A stretch of 64,000 bases of DNA from NCBI RefSeq assembly GCF_001425905.1, contig NZ_LMDY01000016.1:149625-213624 (forward strand), read 5' to 3'. The notes below the pieces were generated by a model. It was given only the letters and a program-made list of their open reading frames with translations, was not told the DNA's origin and ran no database searches. Shown one piece after another: positions 17,944-26,337 of the stretch (its first letter is position 1; each line of letters starts with the position of its first letter). A program made the translations under genes and the position numbers. The DNA comes from Methylibium sp. Root1272. GTDB lineage: Bacteria > Pseudomonadota > Gammaproteobacteria > Burkholderiales > Burkholderiaceae_C.

Positions 17944-18216
17944 TCAGTTGCGCTCGGGCAGGAGGGACAGCACGGCAGGCACCGTCTCGGCGCTGTCGAA
18001 CTGGGCCGCTCGCGCGGCGTGCAGTGCCCGCACGTCCGCGACCCCCGGCAGCACCGTGTCGGCACTGCAGATCGGGCACACGGCCGTGGTGTCGTCGTGA
18101 ACCCAGGCCACCACGTCCTGGGGCTTGAAGGTGCCCAGGCAGGAATAGCAGCCGGCGATGGAGGACCGCGCCAGGGCGGCGCGGTTGTTGAAGGACTGGA
18201 GGTGGGTGTAACTCAT
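17944..18216 (-). CDS. Small cytoplasmic protein with two CxxC pairs (zinc-ribbon-like)
   Basis: 90 residues starting MSYTHLQSFNNRAALARSS. Two cysteine pairs, CYSC and CPIC, about 24 residues apart, would make one zinc-ribbon site; the segment FKPQDVVAWVHDDTTAVCPICSADTVLPG is typical of small proteins called cytoplasmic proteins in proteobacteria. The frame is open further upstream, but the ATG at 18216 gives the conserved start and follows CCTCCAG-like sequence. It forms a two-gene unit with the next small gene. Confidence 0.68.
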   Translation of the reverse strand: MSYTHLQSFNNRAALARSSIAGCYSCLGTFKPQDVVAWVHDDTTAVCPICSADTVLPGVADVRALHAARAAQFDSAETVPAVLSLLPERN

Positions 18217-18306
18217 GGCGTCTAGCCTAGGGCCCGCCCACGACAGCGGCCATCCCGCTAGAGGGGGAGAAGCTGGGGTGTCCGGGCCCGGCTTGCCGGG
18301 CATCGC

Positions 18307-18699
18307 TCAACCGGGCGCAGGTGCGTACTGCATCTCGCCGTTGCCGAACGACCAGTTCTCCTTGGCGACCTCGATCAGGTTGATGAAGACATCCTGCCGG
18401 CGCACGCCCAGCCTGGCGTGCACATCGTCGGCGATGCGCTTGTAGAACGCCTTCTTCAGCTCGATGGAGCGGCCCTGGTTCAGCGTGATCTGGATGAACA
18501 CGATGCCGGGCGAATACTCGACACCCAGATAGCTGGCCGGGAACACCAGTTCGCCCTGGCCGTGCCGGGCGATGATCTGGAACTTGTCGTCGGCGGGCAC
18601 GTTGATCAGGTCGGTCATGGCGGCGTAGATCAGCTGACCGATGTCACGTCCCAGCGTCGGTGGGGCGTCATGCGAAATGTCGATTCGAACGAGTGGCAT
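18307..18699 (-). CDS. Tautomerase family protein
   Basis: 130 residues. The mature protein would start with Pro2 (MPLVRIDISHDA), the catalytic base of 4-oxalocrotonate tautomerase-type enzymes, and the sequence has two family repeats (TLGRDIGQLIYAAMTDLINVP; RSIELKKAFYKRIADDVHARLGVRRQDVFINLIEV). At 130 residues it resembles the fused two-domain tautomerases of the cis-CaaD/MSAD-related groups rather than the 60-residue type. The start is fixed by Pro2. It is monocistronic; a 255-bp gap with no gene separates it from the pirin gene. Confidence 0.85.
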   Translation of the reverse strand: MPLVRIDISHDAPPTLGRDIGQLIYAAMTDLINVPADDKFQIIARHGQGELVFPASYLGVEYSPGIVFIQITLNQGRSIELKKAFYKRIADDVHARLGVRRQDVFINLIEVAKENWSFGNGEMQYAPAPG

Positions 18700-18954
18700 C
18701 GTTTCCTCGCGGCGGTTCGGGGTGAAGGGAGGCGGCAGGGCCATGCAACGGCGACAACCGGCCGATCTGACTGTGTCACAGCCGGCGTTTCGTCGACGGC
18801 CTGGGGTTGTGGCAAGTCCTTCAACGGGGGCTTGAAGCCGGGTCCGGTGCCGGTTCCCTTCCGGTCGATTGCAGCCGCTTGAACCCTGCGTGCAGATTCG
18901 GTGCGTTGCGGGCGGGCCGGTCCGCCCCAAACTCCTGCTCGAAGGAGAGCAAGC

Positions 18955-19818
18955 ATGAAGCAGATTTCGTTCGTTCAGCGCAGCCAGGGGCGCCACTGGG
19001 TCGGCGACGGTTTTCCGGTGCGCAGCATCTTTTCGTACAACGACCTCGCGGAGCAGATGTCGCCTTTCCTGCTGCTCGACCATGCGGGTCCGGCGGACTT
19101 CGAGCCGACGTCCCGGCGGCTGGGTGTCGGCCGGCATCCGCACCGCGGCTTCGAGACGGTGACCATCGTCTACGCCGGCGAGGTGGAGCACCGCGACTCG
19201 ACCGGTGCCGGCGGTTCGATCGGCCCCGGCGACGTGCAATGGATGACCGCCGGCCGCGGCATCGTCCACGAGGAATACCACGGCAGCGACTACGCGCGTC
19301 GCGGCGGCCCGTTCGAGATGCTGCAGCTGTGGGTCAACCTGCCGGCGAAGGACAAGCGGGTCGCTCCCGGCTACCAGGGCATCACCTCGGCGCAGATCCC
19401 GCGCGTGGAATTGCCGGAAGCCGCGGGCACGGTGCGCGTGATCGCCGGCGAACTGCAGGGGGTCGAAGGACCGGCGCGCAGCTACAGCCCGATGAACCTG
19501 TGGGACCTGCGGCTGGTGGCCGGCAAGCCGGTGCGGCTGACCGTCCCGGCCGGTCACACGACGGCGCTGTTCGTGCTGAAGGGCGCGCTGCGGGTGGACG
19601 GGAGCGACGCCGTGGTCGGCGAGGCGGAACTCGCCGTGCTGGAGCGCGAGGGCGACACGCTGCAGATCGAGGCCGTGGAGGACACGACCCTGCTGCTGCT
19701 CGGCGGCGAACCCCTGAAAGAGCCCGTCGTCGGCCAGGGGCCGTTCGTGATGAACACGCAGGCCGAGATCCGGCAGGCGTTTCTCGACTACCAGAGCGGG
19801 CAACTGGATCGCCCATGA
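18955..19818 (+). CDS. Pirin family protein
   Basis: 287 residues, two cupin domains. The iron ligands are in the N-terminal cupin: His61 and His63 (GRHPHRGFETV), His105 and Glu107 (GRGIVHEEY). Pirins of this type may act as quercetinase-like dioxygenases or redox-sensing regulators; the sequence cannot decide. GAAGGAGAGC precedes the ATG. Two hairpins follow the gene at 19823-19900. Confidence 0.92.
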   Translation: MKQISFVQRSQGRHWVGDGFPVRSIFSYNDLAEQMSPFLLLDHAGPADFEPTSRRLGVGRHPHRGFETVTIVYAGEVEHRDSTGAGGSIGPGDVQWMTAGRGIVHEEYHGSDYARRGGPFEMLQLWVNLPAKDKRVAPGYQGITSAQIPRVELPEAAGTVRVIAGELQGVEGPARSYSPMNLWDLRLVAGKPVRLTVPAGHTTALFVLKGALRVDGSDAVVGEAELAVLEREGDTLQIEAVEDTTLLLLGGEPLKEPVVGQGPFVMNTQAEIRQAFLDYQSGQLDRP

Positions 19819-19822
19819 AAAA

Positions 19823-19849
19823 GGTGGACAGCGCGCGGCGCTGTCCACC
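19823..19849 (+). terminator. Hairpin after the pirin gene
   Basis: A 12-bp perfect stem (GGTGGACAGCGC at 19823-19834 with 19838-19849) and a 3-base loop, 4 bases after the stop codon. Only ATAAAG follows, so it would be a weak intrinsic terminator or an mRNA end protector. Confidence 0.6.
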
Positions 19850-19852
19850 ATA

Positions 19853-19900
19853 AAGAAGCCGTCAGCGGGAGGAGGGAGACGGGAGGAGAGACGGCTTCTT
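19853..19900 (+). terminator. Second hairpin with 26-base G-rich loop
   Basis: Arms AAGAAGCCGTC (19853-19863) and GACGGCTTCTT (19890-19900) are perfectly complementary. The loop is purine-only in most positions with three GGG runs and a repeated GGGAGGAG. The second arm ends in CTTCTTGTG, giving a short U-rich tail on the plus strand. Confidence 0.5.
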
Positions 19901-20103
19901 GTGCCGGTCCGGCGCGTCGCCCGACCAACGCTTTCAATGTAGTGCGGGCTTGCCGGAGGGTCTGTAGGAAAACGGCTCGATCCGGGCTTCAGCCTAGGGG
20001 CTCGGCGCATTCACAGATCTTTACCGGCTGCGCAAGCGGGCTTCACTCCCGCATCCGACCATCTGTTCACCCCCTGATGGGGTTTGCATGGAAAGGACGC
20101 ACG

Positions 20104-20631
20104 ATGAACAGCTTCACTCTTCCTTCCCGCGGTCTCCGCGGCGTGATTCTCGGCGCGGCCATCGCGCTGGCCGGCGGCGCGAGCCTGACGGCCTGGGCTG
20201 TCCCCGACGGCGGGCCGGGAGGTCCGCGTGCCCACGGCGCAGCGGGCTTCGGCTGGGGAGCCTCGCCGCGCCAGCTCGACCGCATGCTCGACAGCGTGAA
20301 GGCGACCGACGCACAGCGCAGCCAGATCAAGCAGATCGCGCAGGCGGCGGCGGCCGACCTGAAGGCGCAGCGCGAGGCCGGCAAGGGCCTGCGCGAGCAG
20401 CAGGCTCACCTGTTCACGCAGCCCACCGTCGACGCGCAGGCCGTCGAGGCACTGCGCCAGCAGATGATGGCGCAGCACGACCAGGCCAGCCGGCGCATGA
20501 GCCAGGCCCTGGTCGACGCGAGCCGCGTGCTGACGGTCGAGCAGCGCGTGCAGCTGGCCGAGCGGATGAAGTCGCGCCACGAGCGGATGGAGCGCCACCA
20601 CCGCGCGCCGCCGCCCGAGCCCAAGGGCTGA
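20104..20631 (+). CDS. Periplasmic CpxP/Spy-like (LTXXQ) protein
   Basis: 175 residues. A signal peptide (about 1-32, GVILGAAIALAGGASLTAWA) precedes a helical domain with Spy/CpxP features: SVKATDAQRSQIKQIAQAAAADLKA and the LTVEQRVQLAERM motif near the end, followed by a histidine-rich RHERMERHH tail. Spy-like proteins are periplasmic chaperones or inhibitors of envelope sensors. GGAAAGGAC precedes the ATG. It is followed by an OmpR-type regulator and a sensor kinase, a Cpx-like arrangement in which it could be target and feedback partner; the histidine-rich tail would suit metal sensing. Confidence 0.85.
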   Translation: MNSFTLPSRGLRGVILGAAIALAGGASLTAWAVPDGGPGGPRAHGAAGFGWGASPRQLDRMLDSVKATDAQRSQIKQIAQAAAADLKAQREAGKGLREQQAHLFTQPTVDAQAVEALRQQMMAQHDQASRRMSQALVDASRVLTVEQRVQLAERMKSRHERMERHHRAPPPEPKG

Positions 20632-20719
20632 CGCGGTTGCTGGCGTGGCCGGCCCGGCCTGCCGGGTCGGCCACGCTGTTCTATCCTCCGGAGCCCGGGC
20701 TCCACCGCCACCAACCACC

Positions 20720-21430
20720 ATGAGTGCTCGACTGCTGCTGATCGACGACGACACCCGCCTCACCGCGATGGTGGGCGATTACCTGCGCCAGGCGGGCTAC
20801 GAGGTCGAGGTCGCGCCGACGCTGGCGTCCGGCCGCACGCGCCTCGAGCGCGAGCTGTTCGACGCGCTGGTGCTCGACCTGATGCTGCCCGACGGCGACG
20901 GCCTCGACCTGTGCCGCGAGCTGCGCGCCGCGCCACGCACGCGGGCGCTGCCGCTGCTGATGCTCACCGCGCGCGGTGAGCCGATGGATCGCATCGTCGG
21001 CCTCGAACTCGGTGCCGACGACTACCTGCCCAAGCCTTTCGAGCCGCGCGAACTGCTGGCGCGCGTCAAGGCCCTGCTGCGCCGCGCGACGCCGAGCGGC
21101 AGCGATGGCGACGTGCTGCGCTTCGGCCGCCTCGAGGTCGACGCCGGCGGTCGCCAGGCCCGCCTCGACGGCAGGCCCTGCGACCTGACGAGCTACCAGT
21201 TCGACCTGCTCCAGGTGCTGGCCAATGCGCCGGGACGCGTGCTGTCACGGGACCAGATCATGGATGCGCTGAAGGGCCACGCGCTCGAGGCCTTCGACCG
21301 CTCGATCGACGTGCACATCTCGCGCATCCGTGCGGCCATCGAAGACGATCCCAAGACGCCGCGCCGCATCCTCACCGTGCGCGGCGCCGGCTACGTGTTC
21401 GCGAAGAAGCAGGATGCCGAGGCAGCCTGA
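20720..21430 (+). CDS. OmpR/PhoB-family response regulator
   Basis: 236 residues. The receiver domain has acidic residues at IDDD (8-11), phospho-acceptor Asp53 (ALVLDLMLPDG), the threonine in LMLTARGEP and the lysine in GADDYLPKPF. A winged-helix output domain follows (RPCDLTSYQFDLLQVLANAPGRVLSRDQIM, FDRSIDVHISRIR, ILTVRGAGYVF). ATG at 20720 has no clear ribosome site but gives the usual domain start. It lies between the Spy-like gene and its presumed sensor kinase. Confidence 0.93.
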   Translation: MSARLLLIDDDTRLTAMVGDYLRQAGYEVEVAPTLASGRTRLERELFDALVLDLMLPDGDGLDLCRELRAAPRTRALPLLMLTARGEPMDRIVGLELGADDYLPKPFEPRELLARVKALLRRATPSGSDGDVLRFGRLEVDAGGRQARLDGRPCDLTSYQFDLLQVLANAPGRVLSRDQIMDALKGHALEAFDRSIDVHISRIRAAIEDDPKTPRRILTVRGAGYVFAKKQDAEAA

Positions 21431-21466
21431 TCGGCGCCGCGCCCGCGCAGCAGGACGGTCCGGCCG

Positions 21467-22957
21467 GTGAAGACGCTCTATCTGCGCATCTACCTCACCG
21501 TGGTGGCGGCGCTGCTGCTGTTCGCGCTGGTGTCGGGCTGGCTGCTCCAGCGCAACATCGAGCACGAGCGCATCCGCGTCGAGGCGAGCGGCAACGAGCG
21601 CCTGATCGCGTGGGGCGAACTGCTGCAGAACGCGCTGCCGGCCGTCGACGCACCGCGCGAGGAACAGAGCCAGGCGCTGCTCGAGTGGTCGTCGCGGCTG
21701 CGCATGCCGCTGGCGCTGGATGACGAACAGGGCCAGCGCATCGCCACCTCGCAGGCCTTCGCCCGCTGGATCGACGGTGCTGGCGGACCCGATGCGCCCG
21801 GGCCGCCCGATGAACTGCGCCGTCCACCCCCGGACGGCGCCGACATCGCCCCGCCCGAGCGGCCGCGCGAAGCGCGCCGACCGCGCCCCGACGACCGGCT
21901 GCCCGACCTCGTCGAGCGCCGTCCGCCGCAACGCGTGGTGCTCAGCGACGGCCGCACGCTCTGGGTCGTGCGGCCGAGCATGCTGCGTCCGGGCGGGCGC
22001 GGCCCCGACGGGCGCCTGCTGGTGCCCGAGCCGCCGTTCTTCATGCGCGGCGTCGGCCTGCTGCTGACTCTGGGCGTGCTGTTCGTGGCCGTGGCCGGTG
22101 GGGCCTATCCGGTGGTGCGGCGCCTGACGCGCCGGCTCGAGACCCTGAAGCGCGGCGTCGAGACCTTCGGCGCCGGGGAACTGCATCACCGCGTGGACGC
22201 CACCGGCCGCGACGAGATCGCCGCGCTGGCGACGAGCTTCAATGCGGCGGCCACGCGCATCGAGTCGCTGGTGCAGGCCAACCAGTCGCTGCTGGCCAAT
22301 GCCAGCCACGAGCTGCGCTCGCCGTTGGCGCGGCTGAAGATGGCCCTGGCCATGCTCGACACCACGGCCGCCGACCGCCGCGGTCCGCTGAAGGACGAGA
22401 TCGAACGCAACATCCGCGAACTCGACACGCTGGTGGAGGAGGTGCTGCTCGCCAGCCGGCTCGATGCCCGCCACCCGCGCTCACGCGACGGCGTCGACGA
22501 GCGGGTGCGCGATCCGGTCGACGTGATCGCGCTCGCGGCCGAGGAAGCGGCCCGCGTCGATGCGGTGCTCGAGCTGCCGGACGAGGCCGACCGCGCCGCG
22601 GCGGTGCCTGCCACGCTGCTCGGCGACGAGCGCCTGCTGCGCCGCGCGCTGCGCAACCTGCTCGAGAACGCCCGCCGCTACGGCGGCGTCGGGGCGCCGG
22701 AGCTGCAGTTGCGCCGCGTCGGCGAGCGGCTCGAGCTGAGCGTCAGCGACCGCGGTCCGGGCGTGCCCGAATCGCAGCGCGAGCGCATCTTCGAGCCCTT
22801 CTACCGCCTGCCCGGTCATGCCGAGCAGGCCGGCGGCGTGGGCCTGGGTCTCAGCCTGGTCCGGCAGATCGCCCAGCATCACGGCGGCGAGGTGCGTTGC
22901 GAGCCGCGTCCGGGCGGCGGCAGCCGTTTCGTTCTCAGCCTGCCGATCACGCCCTGA
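21467..22957 (+). CDS. Sensor histidine kinase of the envelope two-component system
   Basis: 496 residues. One membrane helix at about 8-27, a proline/arginine-rich periplasmic region (about 30-180), a second helix at about 190-212 (GVGLLLTLGVLFVAVAGGAYPVV), HAMP, HisKA with the phospho-accepting His in NASHELRSPLARLK (about 280), and HATPase_c (NLLENARRYGG, DRGPGVPE, GVGLGLSLVRQI). The GTG start at 21467 is 36 bp after the regulator stop. Overall shape matches CpxA/RstB-type kinases. The periplasmic part is unusually rich in Pro-Pro and Arg, so the signal is hard to guess. Confidence 0.92.
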   Translation: MKTLYLRIYLTVVAALLLFALVSGWLLQRNIEHERIRVEASGNERLIAWGELLQNALPAVDAPREEQSQALLEWSSRLRMPLALDDEQGQRIATSQAFARWIDGAGGPDAPGPPDELRRPPPDGADIAPPERPREARRPRPDDRLPDLVERRPPQRVVLSDGRTLWVVRPSMLRPGGRGPDGRLLVPEPPFFMRGVGLLLTLGVLFVAVAGGAYPVVRRLTRRLETLKRGVETFGAGELHHRVDATGRDEIAALATSFNAAATRIESLVQANQSLLANASHELRSPLARLKMALAMLDTTAADRRGPLKDEIERNIRELDTLVEEVLLASRLDARHPRSRDGVDERVRDPVDVIALAAEEAARVDAVLELPDEADRAAAVPATLLGDERLLRRALRNLLENARRYGGVGAPELQLRRVGERLELSVSDRGPGVPESQRERIFEPFYRLPGHAEQAGGVGLGLSLVRQIAQHHGGEVRCEPRPGGGSRFVLSLPITP

Positions 22958-22978
22958 GGCGCGAAGGCGGCGAGCGGT

Positions 22979-23482
22979 TCACGCCGCGGTCGGCGGCGGG
23001 CTGGCGGCCGGTGCGTCCTCGCCCGGACTCGCTGCCCGGGCGGCCGTCGCATCGACCTCGTGCGCGCGTTCGGCGTAGCGGTTGAAGCGCCAGGCCGTGG
23101 CCTCCATCGTGATGCGCCGCCAGGTGGTCCGCTTCGCGGCCGGGCTCAGCGCCGGCCAGTGCTGCACCTCGTCGAAGGTTCTGCCGCAGCCCTTGCAAAT
23201 GTCGTCGCCCTGGCTGGTCGAGCAGATCGCGATGCACGGGGCGTCGGGCGTGCTCGCGTACCACGCGAGCCACGCGGCCTTGGCCTTCGGCGGCATCGTG
23301 GCCTCGTCGCACTCGCTCTCGTGGTAGTAGACCAGCAGGGCATACACCTCGGCCAGCGCGCGAACTTCGGCGCAGGCGGTGATGCCGTCGGGTGACGGCG
23401 AGCGCTCGCGCCACCAGTTGATGGCCGACTCGATGTCGGTGATGTGGATGCCGGCCATGCCCGCGCCCTGGGCGGCGATCAC
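22979..23482 (-). CDS. DUF3717/DUF1289-type hypothetical protein
   Basis: 167 residues. The N-terminal part (IHITDIESAINWWRERSPS) matches the helical DUF3717 proteins of Burkholderiales; the middle has the four-cysteine pattern of DUF1289 (PCIAICSTSQGDDICKGCGRT followed by FDEVQHWPALS). Joining both in one chain is common in this group. Function unknown; DUF1289 is a small metal-binding fold. The GTG at 23482 overlaps the trpS stop codon (GTGA), implying coupled translation; the ATG at 23458 is the alternative start and would leave out eight residues. Confidence 0.75.
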   Translation of the reverse strand: MIAAQGAGMAGIHITDIESAINWWRERSPSPDGITACAEVRALAEVYALLVYYHESECDEATMPPKAKAAWLAWYASTPDAPCIAICSTSQGDDICKGCGRTFDEVQHWPALSPAAKRTTWRRITMEATAWRFNRYAERAHEVDATAARAASPGEDAPAASPPPTAA

Positions 23483-24789
23483 GCCTGTGCGGCGGCCAGC
23501 GCGTTCAGCGCGGCTTCCACATCGGCCGCGTCGACGCCGGCGCCGCGTTGCACCGGCGCGTCGGCCAGCGCCGCCGCGCCTTCGGTCTTCAGGCGCTTCA
23601 CCCAGCCGCCGGCCTCGCGGCCCTCGGCCAGACCGGCGCTCTGCAGCAACAGCTTGTCGTCAGCGGTCATGAGCTTGAAGAAGAACAGGCCGTTCTCGCG
23701 GTACTGCTTGAACTCGGGCAGCGCCTTGCCGGCGGCGCGTGCCGTCGTCGTCTTCGCGGCCGGGCGGTTCACCGCCACCATCGCGCGCAGGCCGACCGCG
23801 TCGCGCAGCTCGCGCATCAGCGGCAGCGCCACCGCGCGGGCCTTGCGGGCACCCTCGAGCAGCGCGTCCTCCACGCGCTCGGGGTGGGCCATCAGCTCCT
23901 CGTAGCGAGCCCGCATCGGGCCCACGTGCGACTCGATCAGCGCCACGGTGCGCGCCTTGGCCTCGCCCCAGGCGAGGCCGGTGCGCAGCTCGGCGCGCAG
24001 CGCGGTGCGCTGCTCTGCCGTGGCGAAGGCATCGTGGATGGTCACCAGCGAGGAACTGTCGGGGTCCTTGGCCTCGCCCGGCAGCCGCGAGTCGGTGACG
24101 ATGCGCGCGACCGACTCCTTCAGCGCCTTCGGGCCGCCCTCGAACAGCGGGATGGTGTTGTCGTAGCTCTTCGACATCTTGCGGCCGTCTAGCCCCGGCA
24201 ACGTCGCCACGTCTTCCTCGATCTCCGCCTGCGGCAGCACGAACAGATCGTGCCCCCGGCCGAACAGGTGGTTGAAGCGCTGGGCCACGTCGCGCGCCAT
24301 CTCGATGTGCTGCACCTGGTCGCGCCCGACCGGCACGCGGTGGGCGTTGAACAGCAGGATGTCGGCGGCCATCAGGATGGGGTAGCAGTACAGGCCCATC
24401 GTGATGCCGGCGTCGATGTCTTCCGACGCCGCGGCATTGGCGTCCGTCGCGGCCTTGTAGGCGTGGGCGCGGTTCATCTGGCCCTTGGCGGTCACGCAGG
24501 TCAGCAGCCAGGTGAGTTCGGTCGTCTCGGGGATGTCGCTCTGGCGGTAGAAGGTGACGCGCTGCGTGTCCAGGCCGGCGGCCAGCCAGGTGGCCGCGAT
24601 CTCCAGGCGCGAGCGCTCGATGCGGTCGGGCTCGTCGCACTTGATCAGCGCGTGGTAGTCGGCCAGGAAGAAGAAGCTCTCGACGCCAGGCTCGCGGCTC
24701 GCGGCGATGGCCGGCCGGATCGCACCGACATAGTTGCCCAGGTGGGGCGTGCCGGTGGTCGTGATGCCGGTGAGGACGCGTTGGGTCAT
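23479..24789 (-). CDS. trpS: Tryptophanyl-tRNA synthetase
   Basis: 436 residues, class I aminoacyl-tRNA synthetase charging tRNA-Trp in the cytoplasm. The HIGH-type motif is TPHLGNY (14-20), KMSKS lies at 204-208, and substrate-binding segments such as ITMGLYCYPILMAADILLF and VPVGRDQVQHIEMARDVA are intact. It is longer than the common 330-residue form because of a C-terminal addition (after about 335) ending in an alanine-rich helix (DAADVEAALNALAAAQA), as in other beta-proteobacteria. It is probably co-transcribed with the downstream DUF3717 gene. Confidence 0.95.
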   Translation of the reverse strand: MTQRVLTGITTTGTPHLGNYVGAIRPAIAASREPGVESFFFLADYHALIKCDEPDRIERSRLEIAATWLAAGLDTQRVTFYRQSDIPETTELTWLLTCVTAKGQMNRAHAYKAATDANAAASEDIDAGITMGLYCYPILMAADILLFNAHRVPVGRDQVQHIEMARDVAQRFNHLFGRGHDLFVLPQAEIEEDVATLPGLDGRKMSKSYDNTIPLFEGGPKALKESVARIVTDSRLPGEAKDPDSSSLVTIHDAFATAEQRTALRAELRTGLAWGEAKARTVALIESHVGPMRARYEELMAHPERVEDALLEGARKARAVALPLMRELRDAVGLRAMVAVNRPAAKTTTARAAGKALPEFKQYRENGLFFFKLMTADDKLLLQSAGLAEGREAGGWVKRLKTEGAAALADAPVQRGAGVDAADVEAALNALAAAQA

Positions 24790-24846
24790 GAAAGCTGCTT
24801 CCAGGGACTCGTCGGGTCGCGGATTCTAGGCAGGCGTCGCCGGGCT

Positions 24847-25551
24847 TCAGTCGGCGTCGCTCACGCGCAGCCACGCGATGGCGATCAGCAGCAAGGGCAC
24901 GAAGGTCTCGAGACCCTCCTCGTGCAGATGCGCCAGCGCGGTGGCGGTCCAGCCGAGCGGGCGGTGGTATTCGTCGGCCAGCACGGCCGGCAGGCGGTCG
25001 AATACCTTCGACAGCACCAGCAGCACGCCGGCCAGCACGACCAGACGGCCCCACGGCCGACGGTAGAGGCGCCGGCGCAGGAAGGCGAGCGTGTTGAGCC
25101 CCAGGCCCCCCAGCACGGTCCCGAGCACGCCGAGCGCGATGAGGCCACCGAACAGCTTCTGCGTCAGCGTGACCTCGTGTCCGCGGTAGAAATTGATCTT
25201 CAGGAAGCTGACGCTGCCGAACAGCGCCTGCTTGTGCAGATCGAGTTCGCGCGCGCAGAACAAAAGGCACACCGCCGCCAGCAGCACGGTATAGCGGTTC
25301 ACGCCGGCCGTGGCGATGATCACGGCGGCCAGCACCAGCCAGGCGATCACGCTCGTCCATTCGAGCGGGCCGTCCTCGGAGGTGAGCCAATCGACCATCG
25401 GGCGGTCGCCCGACAGCGCGATCGACACGAGCCACAGCACCAGCGCCGCCAGCAAGGCGACCGTGACGACCTCGGCTCGGCTGATCGGTGCCCAGCGGCT
25501 CGATGACAGGGCGATGGAAGGGGGCACGGAGCGCCCGCGGGCAGCGTTCAT
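24847..25551 (-). CDS. Hypothetical multi-pass membrane protein
   Basis: 234 residues with about six membrane helices (VVTVALLAALVLWLVSIAL; VIAWLVLAAVIIATAGV; YTVLLAAVCLLFCA; LFGGLIALGVLGTVLGGL; RLVVLAGVLLVLSKVFD; FVPLLLIAIAWLRV). No catalytic motif or named family recognised. Charged residues ARELDLHKQ and HLHEEG lie between or next to helices and could be functional. It lies 57 bp downstream... that is, it precedes trpS on the same strand, so the two may share a transcript. Confidence 0.75.
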   Translation of the reverse strand: MNAARGRSVPPSIALSSSRWAPISRAEVVTVALLAALVLWLVSIALSGDRPMVDWLTSEDGPLEWTSVIAWLVLAAVIIATAGVNRYTVLLAAVCLLFCARELDLHKQALFGSVSFLKINFYRGHEVTLTQKLFGGLIALGVLGTVLGGLGLNTLAFLRRRLYRRPWGRLVVLAGVLLVLSKVFDRLPAVLADEYHRPLGWTATALAHLHEEGLETFVPLLLIAIAWLRVSDAD

Positions 25552-25663
25552 TTGATGGGAGCGTGGGGTGGGGTCGCGGGATGCTGCAATGAGCTGTCCG
25601 GTCGGCCTGTCGCCGAGGCGTCATTGGCCAGGCGCCAATTATCGGTGCCCCGGGATACCCGCC

Positions 25664-25669
25664 TACACT
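25664..25669 (+). promoter_or_regulatory. Candidate -10 element (TACACT) for purN
   Basis: TACACT ends 8 bases before the purN ATG at 25678, so transcription would begin at or within 2 bases of the start codon and the message would be leaderless. Confidence 0.45.
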
Positions 25670-25677
25670 GCCGGCCC

Positions 25678-26307
25678 ATGAAGCGCATCGTGATCCTGAT
25701 CTCCGGCCGAGGCTCCAACATGGAGGCCATCGTGGAGGCCTGCGCCGCGCAGGCCTGGCCGGCCCGGGTGGCGGCCGTGATCAGCAACCGCGCCGATGCC
25801 GCGGGCCTGGACTACGCTGCTGCGAGAGGCATCGCGACGGCGGTGGTCGAGCACCGCGCCTACGCCGACCGCGAGGGCTTCGACGCCGCGCTGGCACAGG
25901 CCATCGATGCGCAGGCCCCCGACGTGGTGGTGCTGGCCGGCTTCATGCGCATCCTGACGCCGGGCTTCGTGCAGCGCTATGCGGGCCGCCTGCTCAACAT
26001 CCATCCTTCGCTGCTGCCGGCCTTCACGGGCCTGCACACCCACCGGCGTGCGATCGAGGCCGGCTGCAAGCTGGCCGGCGCCACCGTCCACTATGTGACG
26101 GCCGAACTGGACCATGGCCCCATCGTCGCGCAGGCGGCGGTGCCGGTGCTGCCCGGCGACACCGAGCAGACGCTGGCCGCGCGCGTGCTGGCCAGCGAGC
26201 ACCGCCTCTACCCGATGGCGGTTCGCTGGGCGATCGAGGACGCCCTGCAGGTGGATGCGAACGGCGTGGTGCGGCAGCGCGACGGCGCCGCGCAACTGAT
26301 GCTCTGA
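25678..26307 (+). CDS. purN: Phosphoribosylglycinamide formyltransferase
   Basis: 209 residues. Transfers the formyl group of 10-formyl-tetrahydrofolate to GAR, step 3 of purine synthesis. Visible features: ISGRGSNMEAI for phosphate binding, the formyl-folate site VLAGFMRILTPGFV, the catalytic asparagine and histidine in LLNIHPSLLPAFTGLHTHRRAI, and AGATVHYVTAELDHGPIVAQAAVPV with the catalytic aspartate. The ATG at 25678 is the usual start; an upstream extension exists but is unrelated. It is convergent with uspA across a shared hairpin. Confidence 0.96.
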   Translation: MKRIVILISGRGSNMEAIVEACAAQAWPARVAAVISNRADAAGLDYAAARGIATAVVEHRAYADREGFDAALAQAIDAQAPDVVVLAGFMRILTPGFVQRYAGRLLNIHPSLLPAFTGLHTHRRAIEAGCKLAGATVHYVTAELDHGPIVAQAAVPVLPGDTEQTLAARVLASEHRLYPMAVRWAIEDALQVDANGVVRQRDGAAQLML

Positions 26308-26313
26308 CCGTCG

Positions 26314-26336
26314 CCTCGGCCGGCCCCCGGCCGAGG
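26314..26336. terminator. Bidirectional hairpin between purN and uspA
   Basis: A perfect 10-bp stem (CCTCGGCCGG, 26314-26323, with 26327-26336) and a CCC loop sit in the 30-bp gap between the two converging genes. There is no T-run on either side. Confidence 0.55.
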
Positions 26337-26337
26337 A

